DNA of 64,000 nt from Rhododendron vialii (lineage: Eukaryota > Streptophyta > Magnoliopsida > Ericales > Ericaceae). Both the position numbers and the translations under genes were made by a program. Numbering within the stretch: position 1 is the first letter of the stretch; each line of letters starts with the position of its first letter. This document shows, piece by piece, positions 44,734-56,702 of the stretch. The notes under the pieces were generated by a model. That model did no database searches and was not told the origin of the DNA. It worked only from the letters and a program-made list of their open reading frames with translations. The stretch spans positions 12,109,001 through 12,173,000 of the forward strand of contig NC_080563.1 of assembly GCF_030253575.1 (NCBI RefSeq). The letters run 5' to 3'.

Positions 44734-47700
44734 ATGGCTGACGAAGCCAAGGCCAAAGGCAACGCCGCCTTCTCCGCCGGCAACTACGCCGACGCCGTCC
44801 GCCACTTCACGGACGCCATCGCCCTCTCCCCGGACAACCACGTCCTCTACTCCAACCGATCCGCCGCCCACGCCTCCCTCAACCAGTACGCCGAAGCCCT
44901 GTCCGACGCCCAGAAGACCGTCGAGCTCAAGCCCGACTGGCCCAAGGGTTACTCCCGCCTCGGCGCGGCCCACGTGGGCCTCCGTAGCTACGACGACGCC
45001 GTTTCCGCCTACAGGAAAGGCCTCGACCTCGACCCCACCAACGATGCCTTACAGTCCGGCCTCAAAGACGCTCGATCCGCCGCCGTTAAGTCACGGCCGT
45101 CGTCTTCGTCGTCGCCGTTTGGGGACATATTCTCGGGGCCCGAGATGTGGGCCAAGCTGACAGCCGATCCGAGCACGAGGCCGTTTTTGCAACAGCCGGA
45201 TTTTGTATCAATGATGCAGGATATACAGAAAAACCCTAGCAACTTGAACTTGTACATGAAGGACCAGAGGGTGATGCAAGCCCTAGGGGCTTTATTAAAC
45301 GTGAAGATCCAGACCAGGAATCCAGGCGAGGAGATGGATATTCCAGGTGCTCAGACGACGTCGGATAGGAAGAGGCCGGCGGAGGCGGAGGTGGCAAAGG
45401 AGAAGGAGGTTCCGGAGCCAGAGCCGGAGCCGATGGAGATTCCAGACGAGGAGAGAGAGGGTAGGGAGAGGAAGGCACAGGCGCAGAAGGAGAAGGAGGC
45501 TGGGAATGCGGCGTACAAGAAGAAGGATTTTGATACGGCGATTGAGCATTATACCAGGGCGATTGAGTTGGACGATGAAGATATTTCGTTCCTGACTAAC
45601 CGGGCAGCTGTATACTTGGAGATGGGAAAGGTATACTACACCATTATTATTTTTTTAATTCTATTCTATTCTATTGCTTGATTTGAGTCATTGTTGGTGA
45701 ATTTTCTATGTTGGAAATCATGTGATATTTGGCAGAGAAGTTATGGTAGTTACTTGTACTTTGTTTCCATTTGGAGGTGGATGTTTCGATATGCTACATT
45801 ACATTTGGATAGGTGGTCGACCGAACGAGGTAATGCGTGACTATTTATATATCATTGATTGGAGAGGAGTGACATTTAAATTGAGTTACACTTGCTTAGT
45901 TTAACTTCCTTTGTTCTTAAGTTATTTCTGGTAGCACACCGAAGTTGAGTATGACACAGTGTTCTAAAAAGGCGGTCACCCAGGCTGAATTGTCCCTGCT
46001 TAGGTCCTAGGTGGTGGTCCAATGCCTAGATTAGGCAGCCGACTAGTCGGCACCTAGTACCGCCTAGGCGCTAGCACCCTTCTGCCCGACTAGCACCTAG
46101 CGTTTTTTAGAACATGGCTATGTTGAGCATCGGAGGTATAATGTTGTTGTAAATGTAGATTCATTTTGACTTATTTTGTTTGGGGTTTGGCTCCAACTAA
46201 TCCCTCTGATACATGTACTCAGTTAATCCTATGCTTGGAATAGAGAAAGAAAGAACAAGAAGTAAGACAAAAGCAAGGAAATAGTTAAATGTTCTCTTCT
46301 CATAATTGGTTGCCACTCATGGAAAAAAAATGGTTCCAGAGAAAGTAAGTGGAAGATACTTAGGCTGTGTTTTGGCCCTAATCATTATTGTGTTATTGAA
46401 AGTGTCTTTAGTAGATTTGCATTGAATTTTTGTGGTTTATCATTCACCTAGACAAGCTGAATGTAAGGTAAAAAATTATGACCGAAAGCCAAAAACAAAA
46501 GCAAAACAAGTGTTTTTGTCGTCTTATAATTATTCTATCTGTACACTGTACCTATGTTGATTTTGGTTCATACTGTTAGTAATTTTCTGTTTTCTCTTGT
46601 TGAGACAAATCATTAATTTGAAAAAAGTTTGACGAAAAGTGAAACAAAAGATCACTAACCATCAATAGTATTCTCTAGCTAAAATTAATTTAGGCCAAAC
46701 TCACCCTTATTTGCATACTATGCAAAGTTTCCTCCTACTTGTCTCTTTCCCTATCTCTTTCCATATCCATATTAGGTTGATTGCTATTTTTACTTTCTTT
46801 TTATCTTCTTTTTAAAATCAAACAAGAAAAAGTCATTTGTCTTTCTCATTTCCTTTTTTCTTGTTTGCAAAGCCAAACATACGAATATCACCCTTTGTTT
46901 GGTAGTATTTTCTTCCTAATTGCTTTATTTTATTTTCTCTTTCTTTCCATAAGTTTCAAACACATCCGAAGTCCTGTGAGTACAAACCTCAAGGGGTGAG
47001 GAAGTTGAATGTAATCATTGGTCCATCCTTGGGGTTCAAACCTCTTTCAAACCTAAGACCTATTGAAATAGAAGGTCTTCATTGTGGCCTCTTGGCTAAC
47101 CCCATTGGTTTATTTGTTCGTGCCAATTTGATTCTTGCTGTTGCTTATTTTAACTAAATGTTGTTGAGTTGCGTAAGGGAACAGTGCGAGTTTTAGTTTG
47201 ACTTAATTTTGTCGAATTACCTGTTCTTGCATGCTGGCATTATGAATTTATGTTTACTCTGCTTTTTTTCTTTCTATTGCTAAGTTTAAGTCACTGTGAA
47301 AAAACCCTGGGGTTTTTTAGCTGAGAATTTGATTTAGTTTTTAGTAAATAAGGATCTACTTGATAATGGTAGCTATCATGGAGATGAAATGTTATGATAT
47401 GCTATATTTGTGTCTAGCAGATGATTTCATCATTCGCTTTACAAAAGTAGCAGTTGAGTTGATTTACTTGGTTAGTCCCTTCGGTTAGTCCTAAGGTTAT
47501 TATAATGTGAGCTGTGGCTGCAAATTAAGAGCAAGTTCTATGCTTCGGACTGAAAAATGGACCCAGAGAAATTTGGCTGATTATGCAAAGCTTGGCTGAG
47601 TACGTGTGCAACGCCTGAGGTTTTAAGCAGGGGTTTTGAAGTGTAGGGATTTTTAGGATCTGTAATGGCGTTGCGATTGTGGGTGAGGTAATATGTTATT

Positions 47701-50657
47701 TTTGGAATGGTGCTGAAGCTGATATTGTTGCCATGCTAGATGAGCAATGAAGAAATTATTAACGCCTAGGGTCCATTAGCCCATTGGACCCTAGAGTACC
47801 AGATTGCAGCAGCTGATGCGGTTGATGCCATTGTCATGGCTGCTGGAGGGAGTTGGTGGTTATGGGTCCCTTCACAGGTGGTTGTTGGGATTTTTCTCAC
47901 TTGGCAGGCCTTTGGACCTGTGAATTGCTATAGCTCCTTAAATTATTCCTAGTGAATTCCACCTTGACTGGAAAATTTAAAAAAACCCGACGGAAAACAG
48001 TAAAGAAGCACCGACACCTCTAGAGGTCGAAGTATTGTCGGGATACGGGGACACGTAGGGGACACGGCAGGGGCCAAACTGTAATTTAAAAAAAAAATGG
48101 GGTCAAACTGTATTTTTTTTGAAAAATTGGGGCCAAATTGTTACTATATTTTATAAATTTCTGGATGAATAAATATACACATGGCGTGTCCCCTGCCGTG
48201 TCCCCATTTTTTTATAATTCTCGTGTCCCTGTGTCCGTGTCCATATCCGTGTCCGTGGATCATAGGAAAACAGTATTGCTGTAAGCCTGTAAAGACTAAA
48301 ACATTGGCATGTACAAAATCGGCTGCTGTAGTAATCTGAACCAATTTTAGGATGTGCAAGAAGTTACTATTTTAAGAGAGGATATGCCAATTGAAAACTG
48401 TGTAGGTCTATTAGTTGTGGGATTCGGGGTCGAAGGAAATTCCTTGCAAGAATGATTGATGTTGGTCCTTGTGATGCTGTCCCCAGCAAGAAATGTGTAT
48501 ACGCTGCATTTCTTTTAATTGGTGGAAAGTGAGTTGTCTACCCCATTTCATTGCACCTTAGTGGGCGTTGGATAATGATTGGACTATCTTAGCTCTCTCC
48601 ATGTCAACAAGAAATGGAGTTAATGGTCTGTGAGAGGCATAGAATCTGTGTTCCTTTTGGTTTCTGATGTATTGTTGTTTTTGGGGGGAGAGGGGAGCCA
48701 TTTGTGAAGCTCCTAGAGATGTAGCTGTTGATTGTGGTAGTTGTTCTTCTTCCCATTTGATGTCCTTTATTCGTTTTCTTCAATCACAGTATTTCTGGTG
48801 TTGGTGGTAAGGGTAGACTGTTGAATGTGAATTTGTCTATAAGGAATATGTAGACAAAATGTTCTTTTTAATTGTGATCAAACATATTTTCTTGATACAT
48901 AATTCAAATCTTAATCCATGGAATTGCAGTTTCGTTTTGTCAATTATCTGCTTTCCAATTTGCTGATGCCTAACTGCAGTGTGTTCCTGTTATCCCGATG
49001 ATATTTTCAGTATGAAGAATGTATTCAAGATTGTGACAAAGCTGTTGAACGGGGAAGAGAGCTTAGGTCAGACTATAAGATGGTTGCAAGAGCCTTGACA
49101 AGAAAAGGAACTGCATTGGTGAAGCTGGCAAAAAATTCAAAGGACTTTGAACCTGCTATCGAGGCATTCCAGAAAGCTCTTACAGAGCATCGCAATCCAG
49201 ACACATTGAAAAAACTCAATGATGCCGAAAAAGCAAAGAAAGAGCTAGAGCAACAAGAGTATTTTGATCCAAAATTAGCGGATGAGGAGCGCGAGAAAGG
49301 TATACTTCTTTTTCATTTGGGAACTCTCTCTCTCTCTCTCTACTGATTTTTCATTAGGGAATTCTCTCTCTCTCTCTAAAGCGCCTCACATCTTTACTTT
49401 GTGGTGCAGGCAATGAGTATTTCAAAGAGCAAAAGTATCCAGAGGCTGTGAGGCATTATACGGAAGCCTTGCGAAGAAATCCAAAAGACCCCAAGGTAGG
49501 TTGAGTTTTGTGCCTATTTTTTAACACTACCTACCATCTTCACACACGAATACCAGTGGAAGTTTGCAGTCAAATTTGGTTCCCGATCAAAGTGTAAAGT
49601 TTGAGGCCTTGTGTTGCTGTCTCTAGGTATACAGTAATAGGGCTGCATGCTACACGAAACTTACGGCCTTGCCTGAGGCTTTGAAGGATGCAGAAAAATG
49701 CATTGAGCTTGATCCAACCTTCGCCAAGGGGTATAGTAGGAAAGGCGCAGTCCAGTTCTTCATGAAAGAGTATGATAAAGCTATGGAAACATACCAAGAA
49801 GGGCTGAAGCACAACCCTCGCAACCAGGAACTACTTGATGGTATCAAGAGGTATGACCCGAGTATATAGTGCTGTATCAGTTTATTTTTTGGTTTGAAGT
49901 GTAGATAGCATCAGGAGTCTTTACAATTTCACAAATGGTTCTTGATTCGTTAGCAACTGCTGACCACTTTAAGCATTTGCCTCATGAGTGGGGTTTCACG
50001 CCAATACTTTTTGCAGATGTGTGGAACAAATTAACAAGGCAAGCCGTGGGGATTTGACCCCTGATGAACTCAAGGAGAGACAGGTACGTCTACTTGTAGT
50101 GGTGTTAGTGTGTCTGGTTCAAGACAAGTTTAAATATAGTTGGTCCTGCGAAGTTTGAAGTAGTTCTAACTCCCAAGTCTGGGCTATCTGTGCAGGCTAA
50201 GGGTATGCAGGATCCAGAAATTCAGAACATCCTCACAGATCCTGTTATGAGACAGGTATGGTGTATGAGCGATGCAGCCTCCGGTTCTGTTTTTCAGATT
50301 TATTTTTCTAGCACAATCTTTTCTCAGAGAATTGGTTTGGTTGACGGATAGCAAACCTCCGAGTTAAAAAAAAAGACGGATAGCGAAACTTATTTTTAAG
50401 GGGTTATGTTTTGCAAAAGTACCCAACTTAATACTCCTATGATACTAAGAAGATGATTTGGGTTTGTTGGAAACCATTCACTCGAAGCCAAGTATGGAAT
50501 GCTATTTATCTGTTGGCTAACATGGAACCCGGGGTATGGGCAGGTGTTGGTTGACTTCCAGGAGAATCCCAAGGCCGCTCAGGAACATTCGAAGAACCCT
50601 CAAGTGATGAGCAAGATTCAGAAGCTTGTCAGTGCGGGGATTGTCCAGATCAAATGA
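44734..50657 (+). CDS. HOP: HSP70-HSP90 organizing protein (HOP/STI1)
   Basis: Seven exons (44734-45630, 49011-49299, 49410-49495, 49627-49850, 50017-50083, 50196-50255, 50544-50657) give 578 residues, the normal plant HOP size. Order of domains: TPR1 (about 2-105), an Asp-Pro helical domain DP1 (about 130-200, with [19 protein letters not shown]), a charged linker with KRPAEAE and a Pro-Glu run, TPR2A (about 250-370), TPR2B (about 385-500) and DP2 at the C-terminus ([15 protein letters not shown] to VQIK). KAKGN, YSNRSAA and KGYSR in TPR1 and matching residues in TPR2A form the carboxylate clamps that hold the EEVD tails of HSP70 and HSP90. HOP passes client proteins between the two chaperones in the cytosol. 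All frames and splice sites are intact. Intron 1 is long (3.4 kb) and hosts at least three small elements. A heat-shock element and a Helitron lie just upstream. Confidence 0.96.
45961..46113. mobile_element. MITE hairpin in HOP intron 1
   Basis: GTTCTAAAAAGGCGGTCACC at the left matches the complement of the right end GGTGCTAGCGTTTTTTAGAAC only at its outer part. The inside is rich in CCTAGGCG-type self-complementary words. This is a known form of small plant hAT-like MITE; target repeats are not clear. Confidence 0.55.
46975..47110 (-). mobile_element. tRNA-derived SINE in HOP intron 1
   Basis: On the minus strand GGGGTTAGCCAAGAGGCC matches an A box and GAGGTTTGAACCCC a B box, about 45 bp apart. 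Tail and duplications were not found, so the limits are approximate. Confidence 0.5.
48035..48262. mobile_element. Palindromic MITE in HOP intron 1
   Basis: The left GGGGACACGGCAGGGGCC and the right GTGTCCCCTGCCGTGTCCCC are inverted. Repeated ACGGACAC/GTGTCCGT words extend outward. The middle is AT-rich. Non-coding. Confidence 0.55.
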
Positions 50658-51060
50658 ACGTGAAATGGGAGTTTTGGTTGCATGAACAAAGCATTAGCAT
50701 CTGTTTGATTTCTTTCTCCTAGTGTGTGTTCCTGTGGATCAGTCGATAGAAACTAATTTTTGTCTTGTCAATCATGTGATTCTGGGTTTCTTGTTACCGT
50801 ATAGTCCACAGATTCGGCATTTGCTTTAAGTTTTGTGTACTGTTTTGATTCATGATGAACTGGGAGATCAAGCTTAATGGGAGATCATTAACTGTGATTT
50901 TTTAGCCTGGGATGCATTTGTCATTATATCCATTAGTTTGTGAGGGATTCAACGGAGACTTTGATGGAGATTGATGGTGTTGGATGATGATTGATGGAGA
51001 TTCTTGAAGGCCCGCTAATGTGTTGTCTTTGTGGGTCTTTTGGGGAAGTTGAACTAACGT
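50658..51060. other. HOP 3' flank
   Basis: The 3' UTR should lie here. Short GATTGATGGTG(A/T)-type repeats occur near 50960-51000. No other gene. Confidence 0.45.
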
Positions 51061-51069
51061 ATCTGGTGT

Positions 51070-51255
51070 GGAGAAGTCGTCGTGCGTCGTATCAGTTGAG
51101 TTCTGTCTCGGAGAGATCTAATCCCGTCGTGTCGTGTCGTGCGTCGTATCAACTGTCGTGTCGTGCGTCGTATCAGTTGAGTTCTATCTCGGAGAGATCT
51201 AATCCCGTTGTTGCGTGTCGTCTCGGTTGAGTTCTTTCTCTTAGAGATCTAATAA
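51070..51255. repeat. GTCGT-rich minisatellite behind HOP
   Basis: Three imperfect copies of a unit containing TCAGTTGAGTTCTGTCTCGG followed by AGAGATCTAAT, interspersed with TCGTGTCGTGCGTCGTATCA words. It lies about 410 bp after the HOP stop codon. Confidence 0.8.
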
Positions 51256-51269
51256 CTTTACCCTGTATG

Positions 51270-51437
51270 CAGGGCTGCAAATGATCCGAGCCGCTCGCGA
51301 GCGGCTCGGAGCTCGGCTCGACTCGGCTCGGTTCGAGACACAAACGAACGAGCTCGAGCTCGAGTCCTGGGCTCGTTTCGTAAACGAGCCGAACTCGAGC
51401 TAGTCGAAACTCGGCTCGAATTGGCTCGCGAGCTCAA

Positions 51438-51477
<40 letters not shown>

Positions 51478-51642
51478 TCATAAACGAGCCGAACGAGCCG
51501 AGCTCGAGCTCTGTAAATACTTATCGAGCTGAGCTTGAGCTCGAGTTCTGCAGCTTGTCACGAGCTCGAGCCGAGGTAAATTAAGACGAGCTGAGCCCGA
51601 ACATGTTGAAACTCGGCTCGGCTCGGCTCGTTTGCAGCCCTA
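51270..51642. mobile_element. hAT-like MITE with CCTGTATG duplication
   Basis: The start CAGGGCTGCAAATGATCC and the end GCTCGTTTGCAGCCCTA are inverted. Perfect 8-bp repeats CCTGTATG flank it (51262-51269 and 51643-51650). The inside is rich in GAGCTCGAGC and holds an (AT)n run at about 51441-51471. Confidence 0.88.
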
Positions 51643-52023
51643 CCTGTATGCAGCGGATTTGAACAATCTGAGCATCAACATGCCTATGGTTAAGCATGCC
51701 TTTCTGGCCCTCACCTCACTATCAACACTGAAAACAAGTTGTTTTCCGCTTCAGAAAAAGGGTGCATTAAATAAGGAGGTTTTTAGATGTTGGGTAAAAC
51801 ATATATATTGGCTTAATTTTTATTTTCTAGAGGGAGAAACTACTTAATTTCATTTAGAAAAAAAGATAATTTGGAACAAGTTAAAACTTAAAAATGTCCC
51901 GAATTTTAGGTTTGTTCGTTTGGAACCTAGGAAAAGGAAAAGAAAAAAAAGTTTCCTCTTGTTTGGTTTGAGAGGAAAAATAAGAGAGAATGTTCAAATA
52001 GAGTATTAGGAATAGTAAAATTT
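51643..52023. other. Intergenic DNA, no gene seen
   Basis: No gene supported. GTTTGTTCGTTTGGAACC near 51910 hints at a degraded MITE. Confidence 0.35.
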
Positions 52024-52184
52024 CTACTATTAGGGAAAATGACGGTTCAGGACGTATTTTGATAATTAATACCCGCCAAGGACAAGCTAAGAACATTTGT
52101 TAAAGCTAAGAACATTTGTTAATGCTGAAAATGTCCTTGGCAGGTATTAATTATCAAAACACGTTCTTAGCCGTCATTTTCCTC
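52024..52184. mobile_element. Compact palindromic MITE
   Basis: The left arm GGGAAAATGACGG... and the right arm ...CCGTCATTTTCC pair over about 55 bp, including TTTTGATAATTAATACC with GGTATTAATTATCAAAA. The short centre repeats AGCTAAGAACATTTGTTAA. Almost the whole element folds as one hairpin. Confidence 0.75.
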
Positions 52185-53832
52185 CTTCATTATGTTTTTT
52201 TCTTTTTCCTCCCCTTCCACAAGTTTCAAGCATACAGATTCTGAAATACATTTATTAAAAACTAGGGGTCGATCGCGTGTGCACGTCAAAGTCAAAAAAA
52301 TTAAATCTTCAAATGACACTATGTTAAAAATGTTAAGAGTAAATTGAATAGGCATCTTAAATCCAACCCCTATGTATGTTTTAGTTCATGGCATCATCAT
52401 GGGTTATCTTTCCCTCATGTCTCTTAGAAATTTTGGCACACGAGATATGTGTGGATAATTCATCAGCACTGGAAAAAAAAAAATCAAATCTCGAGTCACA
52501 ATAAAACTAAATTACAAGAAGTTTTTTTTTTTTTTGGTCGTTACACTTCTCATCGTCACGTCATTTCACAAACCCATCAAATATCAATCACGATGAAGCA
52601 CTTCTATTTTCTATCTCCACTTACAGAAATAAAAAAAAAGCGACAAATAAGCAACACAAAACTAATTCTAAAGAAGTGAGAATAAAATAACGAATAATAA
52701 TTTGCTAAACAAAAGGGTAGTAGACAATGGCAATGGCTTACATTGGTTTATTGTGACAAAGGACCAAGTATTCCCCCACAGTATGCACAATTGTTCTAAA
52801 GAGTTGCAGGAGATAAAAAAAAAAAAAGAAAAAAAAAAAAGGTTGCTTGAGATCATAACTGAAATGAACTTCTTCTCTATTTGGAAGAAGGCTATTCGAA
52901 GGGAGGGAGGGGAATTGCAGAAGCAGTTAACTGGGAAAACCGGCACATGGATGCTGTTTTGTCGTGATGATTTTGATAACTGTCATGCCAATTTATGTTT
53001 TTACCCTCCAAAATTTAAACATGTGTTCACACAAATTCATGGGTACTTTTGGAAGAGTAAAATGTGAGCCAGCCTCAAAGGAGAGTCCACACCAAATGGT
53101 GCTCTCCCTTAATATTGGTTTAACTATGGCATTATAATAAGGAACGGAAAAAAAAAAATGGAAAGTAAAGAAACCAAGAAGAATTAGTAAAAGCTATAGT
53201 TGAATCCCAACCCGTAGTTTATCTAAACGAAGAGAAATCAGAAACTCAGACCTTATATTTAAAAAACAAAAGCAAGCAAGAAGTAAATGAAAAAGACAAC
53301 GCAAATGAATGGAAAATACCTTATTAAACCAAAATGACTAGAGCTATATATTATCGTATATTTTTTTGGCAATGAATGGTGACATTTTTTCCCCCTCCAA
53401 AATATAGCGGTGGAATGCCGTTTGTTATGTCATTTTTATCTCGAAAAACTTCCTTTGTAGTATGATTTTCTAACAAACTTCAATCAACGGAGCAATGCCA
53501 TTTGGAATTAGTAGTTGGATTTGAAGACAATGGCAGCCATTCTTGGTGCCATATTTTTGGGAGAAAACGACGAGATAAATGGCCGAAGCCAAAAATGGCA
53601 GCAAAAAAGAACCATTTGGGCACCATTGTTGCCTTTTGCCATTTGTTTGCAATGGCTCAAGCATTTTTCACCATTAATTGAACTTGCTCTCATACTAAAA
53701 TAAAATAATTTCCACATTTATTTCCTCTACGCATCAAAAATTACTTTGCAAAAAACATCCAAAACTGAAATACATGGCCTAACGTCAACTACTACAACAT
53801 ACTAACGTAGTAACCTGCAGTAAGACTATTGC
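52185..53832. other. Intergenic DNA, no gene seen
   Basis: Contains many A/T runs and no coding region I can support. ACTAGGGGTCGATCGCG at 52261 could be a reversed Helitron terminus, but no proper hairpin is seen. Confidence 0.35.
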
Positions 53833-54030
53833 TTATTCACGGAGCCGATGTAAAGAAGTAATTTACAGAGCCGCTTGATCTCAGCCGTCTGTTTTGACAT
53901 TGGACGGTCCGGATTTTAACAAAAAATTTCAGGTCCGAAAAAATTCCACTAAGATCTAGACCGTCCCTTACACTTTAAATGGGCACGATTCACCTCTGTA
54001 AACCATTATTCACGGAAAGCTCCGTGAAAT
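53833..54030. mobile_element. MITE-like inverted repeat downstream of SAUR
   Basis: TTATTCACGGAGCCGATGTAAA at the left is mirrored by TTTACAGAG-type and CCGTGAATAATGG-type sequence from the right end. An inner GACGGTCCGG / CTAGACCGTCC pair is also seen. It ends about 65 bp past the SAUR stop codon. Confidence 0.5.
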
Positions 54031-54096
54031 AGTTTTTTCCAACGAGTAAACTGTAAAGATCCCGAGTTACAGAATTGCAAACCATTACTGCACTCT

Positions 54097-54600
54097 TCAT
54101 ACGCCCGACAAACACCGCAGCCTCCACCGCCTACGGCCGTCGCCGCCGCCACCGGCAATTCTTGTCCGGACGTTCTCGAACTCCGACACCCGACAGGGAA
54201 TCTGAATCCGACCCGGATGATCGTACCCGTACTTCTCCTCAACCTCCTTCAACAAGTCCCCGAAAAGTGGGTGATTGAAGTAAATCACAGGCACCAAGTA
54301 CCGATGCGCGTCGTCTTCTTTCTCCCCCACGTACACCGCCAAGTGACCCTTCGGTACTCCCACTGGTTTGGTGGCCTCAATCGGGTCATGACCCACCCGA
54401 ACGTAACCCGACTTCGATTTGGGTAAACAGAGTCCCCTGGCCCAGTTACAGAGCCTGGATATCGTGTTGGTTGTAGAGCTTGGTGGAGTTAAGCGTTGGT
54501 ACTGCTTTGTTGTTTTTCTATTGACTGCAGACTTAAAGATTTTCACGAGCTTTCTTCCCAATCTGAATCCTCTGGCTTTCTTCATGATTTGTCCAAACAA
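54097..54600 (-). CDS. SAUR family auxin-responsive protein (SAUR36-like)
   Basis: An intronless frame of 167 residues, as is usual for SAUR genes. The SAUR domain runs from about 80 to 143: VPKGHLAVYVG, RYLVPVIYFNHPLFGDLLKE, EEKYGYDHPGRIQIPC and then SEFE. The basic N-terminus (KKARGFRLGRKLVKIFK) and the insert before the domain fit the larger SAUR36-like subgroup rather than the short SAURs. SAURs promote cell expansion, many by inhibiting PP2C.D phosphatases and so activating plasma-membrane proton pumps; SAUR36 relatives are also linked to leaf senescence. The C-terminal tail (GGGGDGRRRWRLRC) is Gly/Arg-rich and not part of the domain. No auxin-response element was verified upstream. Confidence 0.93.
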   Translation of the reverse strand: MFGQIMKKARGFRLGRKLVKIFKSAVNRKTTKQYQRLTPPSSTTNTISRLCNWARGLCLPKSKSGYVRVGHDPIEATKPVGVPKGHLAVYVGEKEDDAHRYLVPVIYFNHPLFGDLLKEVEEKYGYDHPGRIQIPCRVSEFENVRTRIAGGGGDGRRRWRLRCLSGV

Positions 54601-54904
54601 AGTGAGAAATGCGAAAAGGGTATATGGTTCAGAAGGGAATTTCGGAAGTGGGTATGCTAGAAACCATGCCAGGGAATCGAGAATCGGACTGTTGGAAACA
54701 TTAGGAAAACAACATCGGAAAGTCTTGAACTGGGGACATGAAAATTGGGTGAACGATCAAGGCGAAAGCTTAACGCCTATATTTGTGGCGATCGGTCTGA
54801 GATCGACGAAGTATGGAATATATGGATGTATATACGAGTGTATATATATGGTGATTGTTACTACTACAAGGATTGTTAGATTTTGAAGTGAGAAGAAAGA
54901 GGGG

Positions 54905-56636
54905 TTCTCTTATACTATAAAGTTAATGGTGACTGAACACAAAAAAATGGGCACGCGGTTGAGGAATTTATTTGTGGTACTACTATACTACTTTTACGTA
55001 GTTGTACTGTTGTAGTGAGTCAAAAAACACGTACGAAGAATATACTCTCAGTATTTAGGATAGGGAAGTCGGCACGCGGTTGAGGAAGACAGGTTTCAAC
55101 TCAAGGAAGGAGAGAGAGAGAGAGAGAGGGGTCACACCTCACATTGTCAACTGATCTCAGGGGTCAGCTAATTGGACGGCTCCGATGTTTCGCGGATGTA
55201 TCTGAAGTCTCCGGGTGCAACAAAAATCTAGTCGCTGAGACAAAAGTTTCGCCAAGTTTGTTGGACGTTGTGTCTTTATTTAAAAATAAAAAAAGAAGTG
55301 TTTGTTGGTTTCTCATTATACTTTTGCAGATTATTGATTTATCTTAATGAGAAAAATTGAAAAACTATTTTTACCCCAATAGTTTTAGAAATATCTAAGA
55401 TAAAGCTTAAAAATCGATTTTTTTGAGATTTTTGGGTTTTATCTTGAATATTTTCAAAAATATTTCTGATCTCTGTTATCGAGATGAACCAATAATCTAT
55501 AAGAGTTTGGTGCAAACTGGCTAACGCAAATTTTTTTTAATAAGGACAAAACTCTCGAAAAGCTTAGCGAAAGCCTCAAAAAATTTCATTACAAAAGTTT
55601 GATTAGAACCACAAAAGTTTGATTATGTTACATCTCAATAATCTTAATTACTATTAAGTATTGAGGTCTCACAAAATTGATCTTGTGGTCAAGAAAATAA
55701 TAGAGGTCACATGAGCATGTCCCACCACAATTGAATTTACTCCTCGAATGGAAAAACTATCCAATGCTCCAGTGGTATTTGTCACTTGGTTGTTCAACTC
55801 ATTTCTCCACCACAAGGTATATATGTAGAGGCCACAAAGATGTGCGATGGAGAGAAAGTCGAGACACCATTTGGCAACACCTTTGGAACAATGAAGATCA
55901 CTCACTCGAAAGGTGCTTGTGAGAAAAACACATTTTTCTAGGACAGTACATAATCACATTTTCCTACATAATAGCTCTTCTATTTAACAAAATTCGTTCA
56001 ATTGTTTTTTTTTTTTCCACATGATTTTCATCATTTTTAATCTCTGGCGTGTCTCCATGAGAAATAGGTGAAAAAGATGGGTCACCTGTAAAAGAAATAT
56101 CAATAACAAAATTATAAGTATACAGTTTCTTATTGGATAAGTTTGACTATTCTATTTTTTTGAAATCATTTATTTTCAAAAAAAATACATACTACACATA
56201 ATTATTGTGTTGTAGTACCAGACGGTCCCTTGGCCAGTCTCGCACCTATTGTGCTTATGATGCAAATGATCTTGTCCAACAACACAACATATATTTTCCA
56301 ACACAGTATATTTATTACCTTATTCTTTTCTGTATTTTGTGACTATTATTTTAAATTTGTTCTAAAGTTTTTCACCCTTGAATGGATTAGTCAAGACGAA
56401 ATAGAAATGTAAAATTTTTTACCGCAATTTGATTCCAAATACTACGTAAGAAATTAATGGTCGGAAAACATTATTAATCCTCAAAGCCAAAAACTTGGTA
56501 GTTTTGGCCTTGTTCGTTTTGGGGTCTCAAAATTTCTGAGCACGGTCTCTAATAAATTTTCACTGCAACGAAAATTTAACAATTTCGATTCGTGGTCCGC
56601 ATATATATTGGTAATCAATGTATAATGAATTCTTAA
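54905..56636. other. SAUR upstream and intergenic DNA
   Basis: Contains the SAUR promoter (a TATA-like TTTATAGTATAAG on the minus strand at about 54909-54921) and a short (AG)n at about 55108-55128. Beyond that no gene is seen. Open frames near 55670-55920 overlap on both strands and show no domain. Confidence 0.4.
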
Positions 56637-56648
56637 TTCAACCACACA

Positions 56649-56702
56649 TGTGCGCGTAAGTTGATCCGGACACCTGGGTTATTAAAAAAAACAAAAAAAA
56701 AA
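56649..56702 (+). mobile_element. 54-bp 5'-truncated SINE with 11-bp duplication
   Basis: Perfect repeats TCAACCACACA flank it (56638-56648 and 56703-56713). Between them lie GCGCGTAAGTTGATCCGGAC, CACCTGGGTTATT and an A-rich tail. This is only the 3' end of the SINE family seen at 16493 and 19594. Confidence 0.85.

Noticed and set aside
52261..52300. ACTAGGGGTCGATCGCG as a reversed Helitron 3' end
   Set aside because: No convincing hairpin at the right distance and no matching TC end were found.
52702..53067. Plus-strand frame of 121 codons
   Set aside because: It contains a Lys run from a poly-A-rich stretch, is overlapped by an open frame on the other strand and has no domain.
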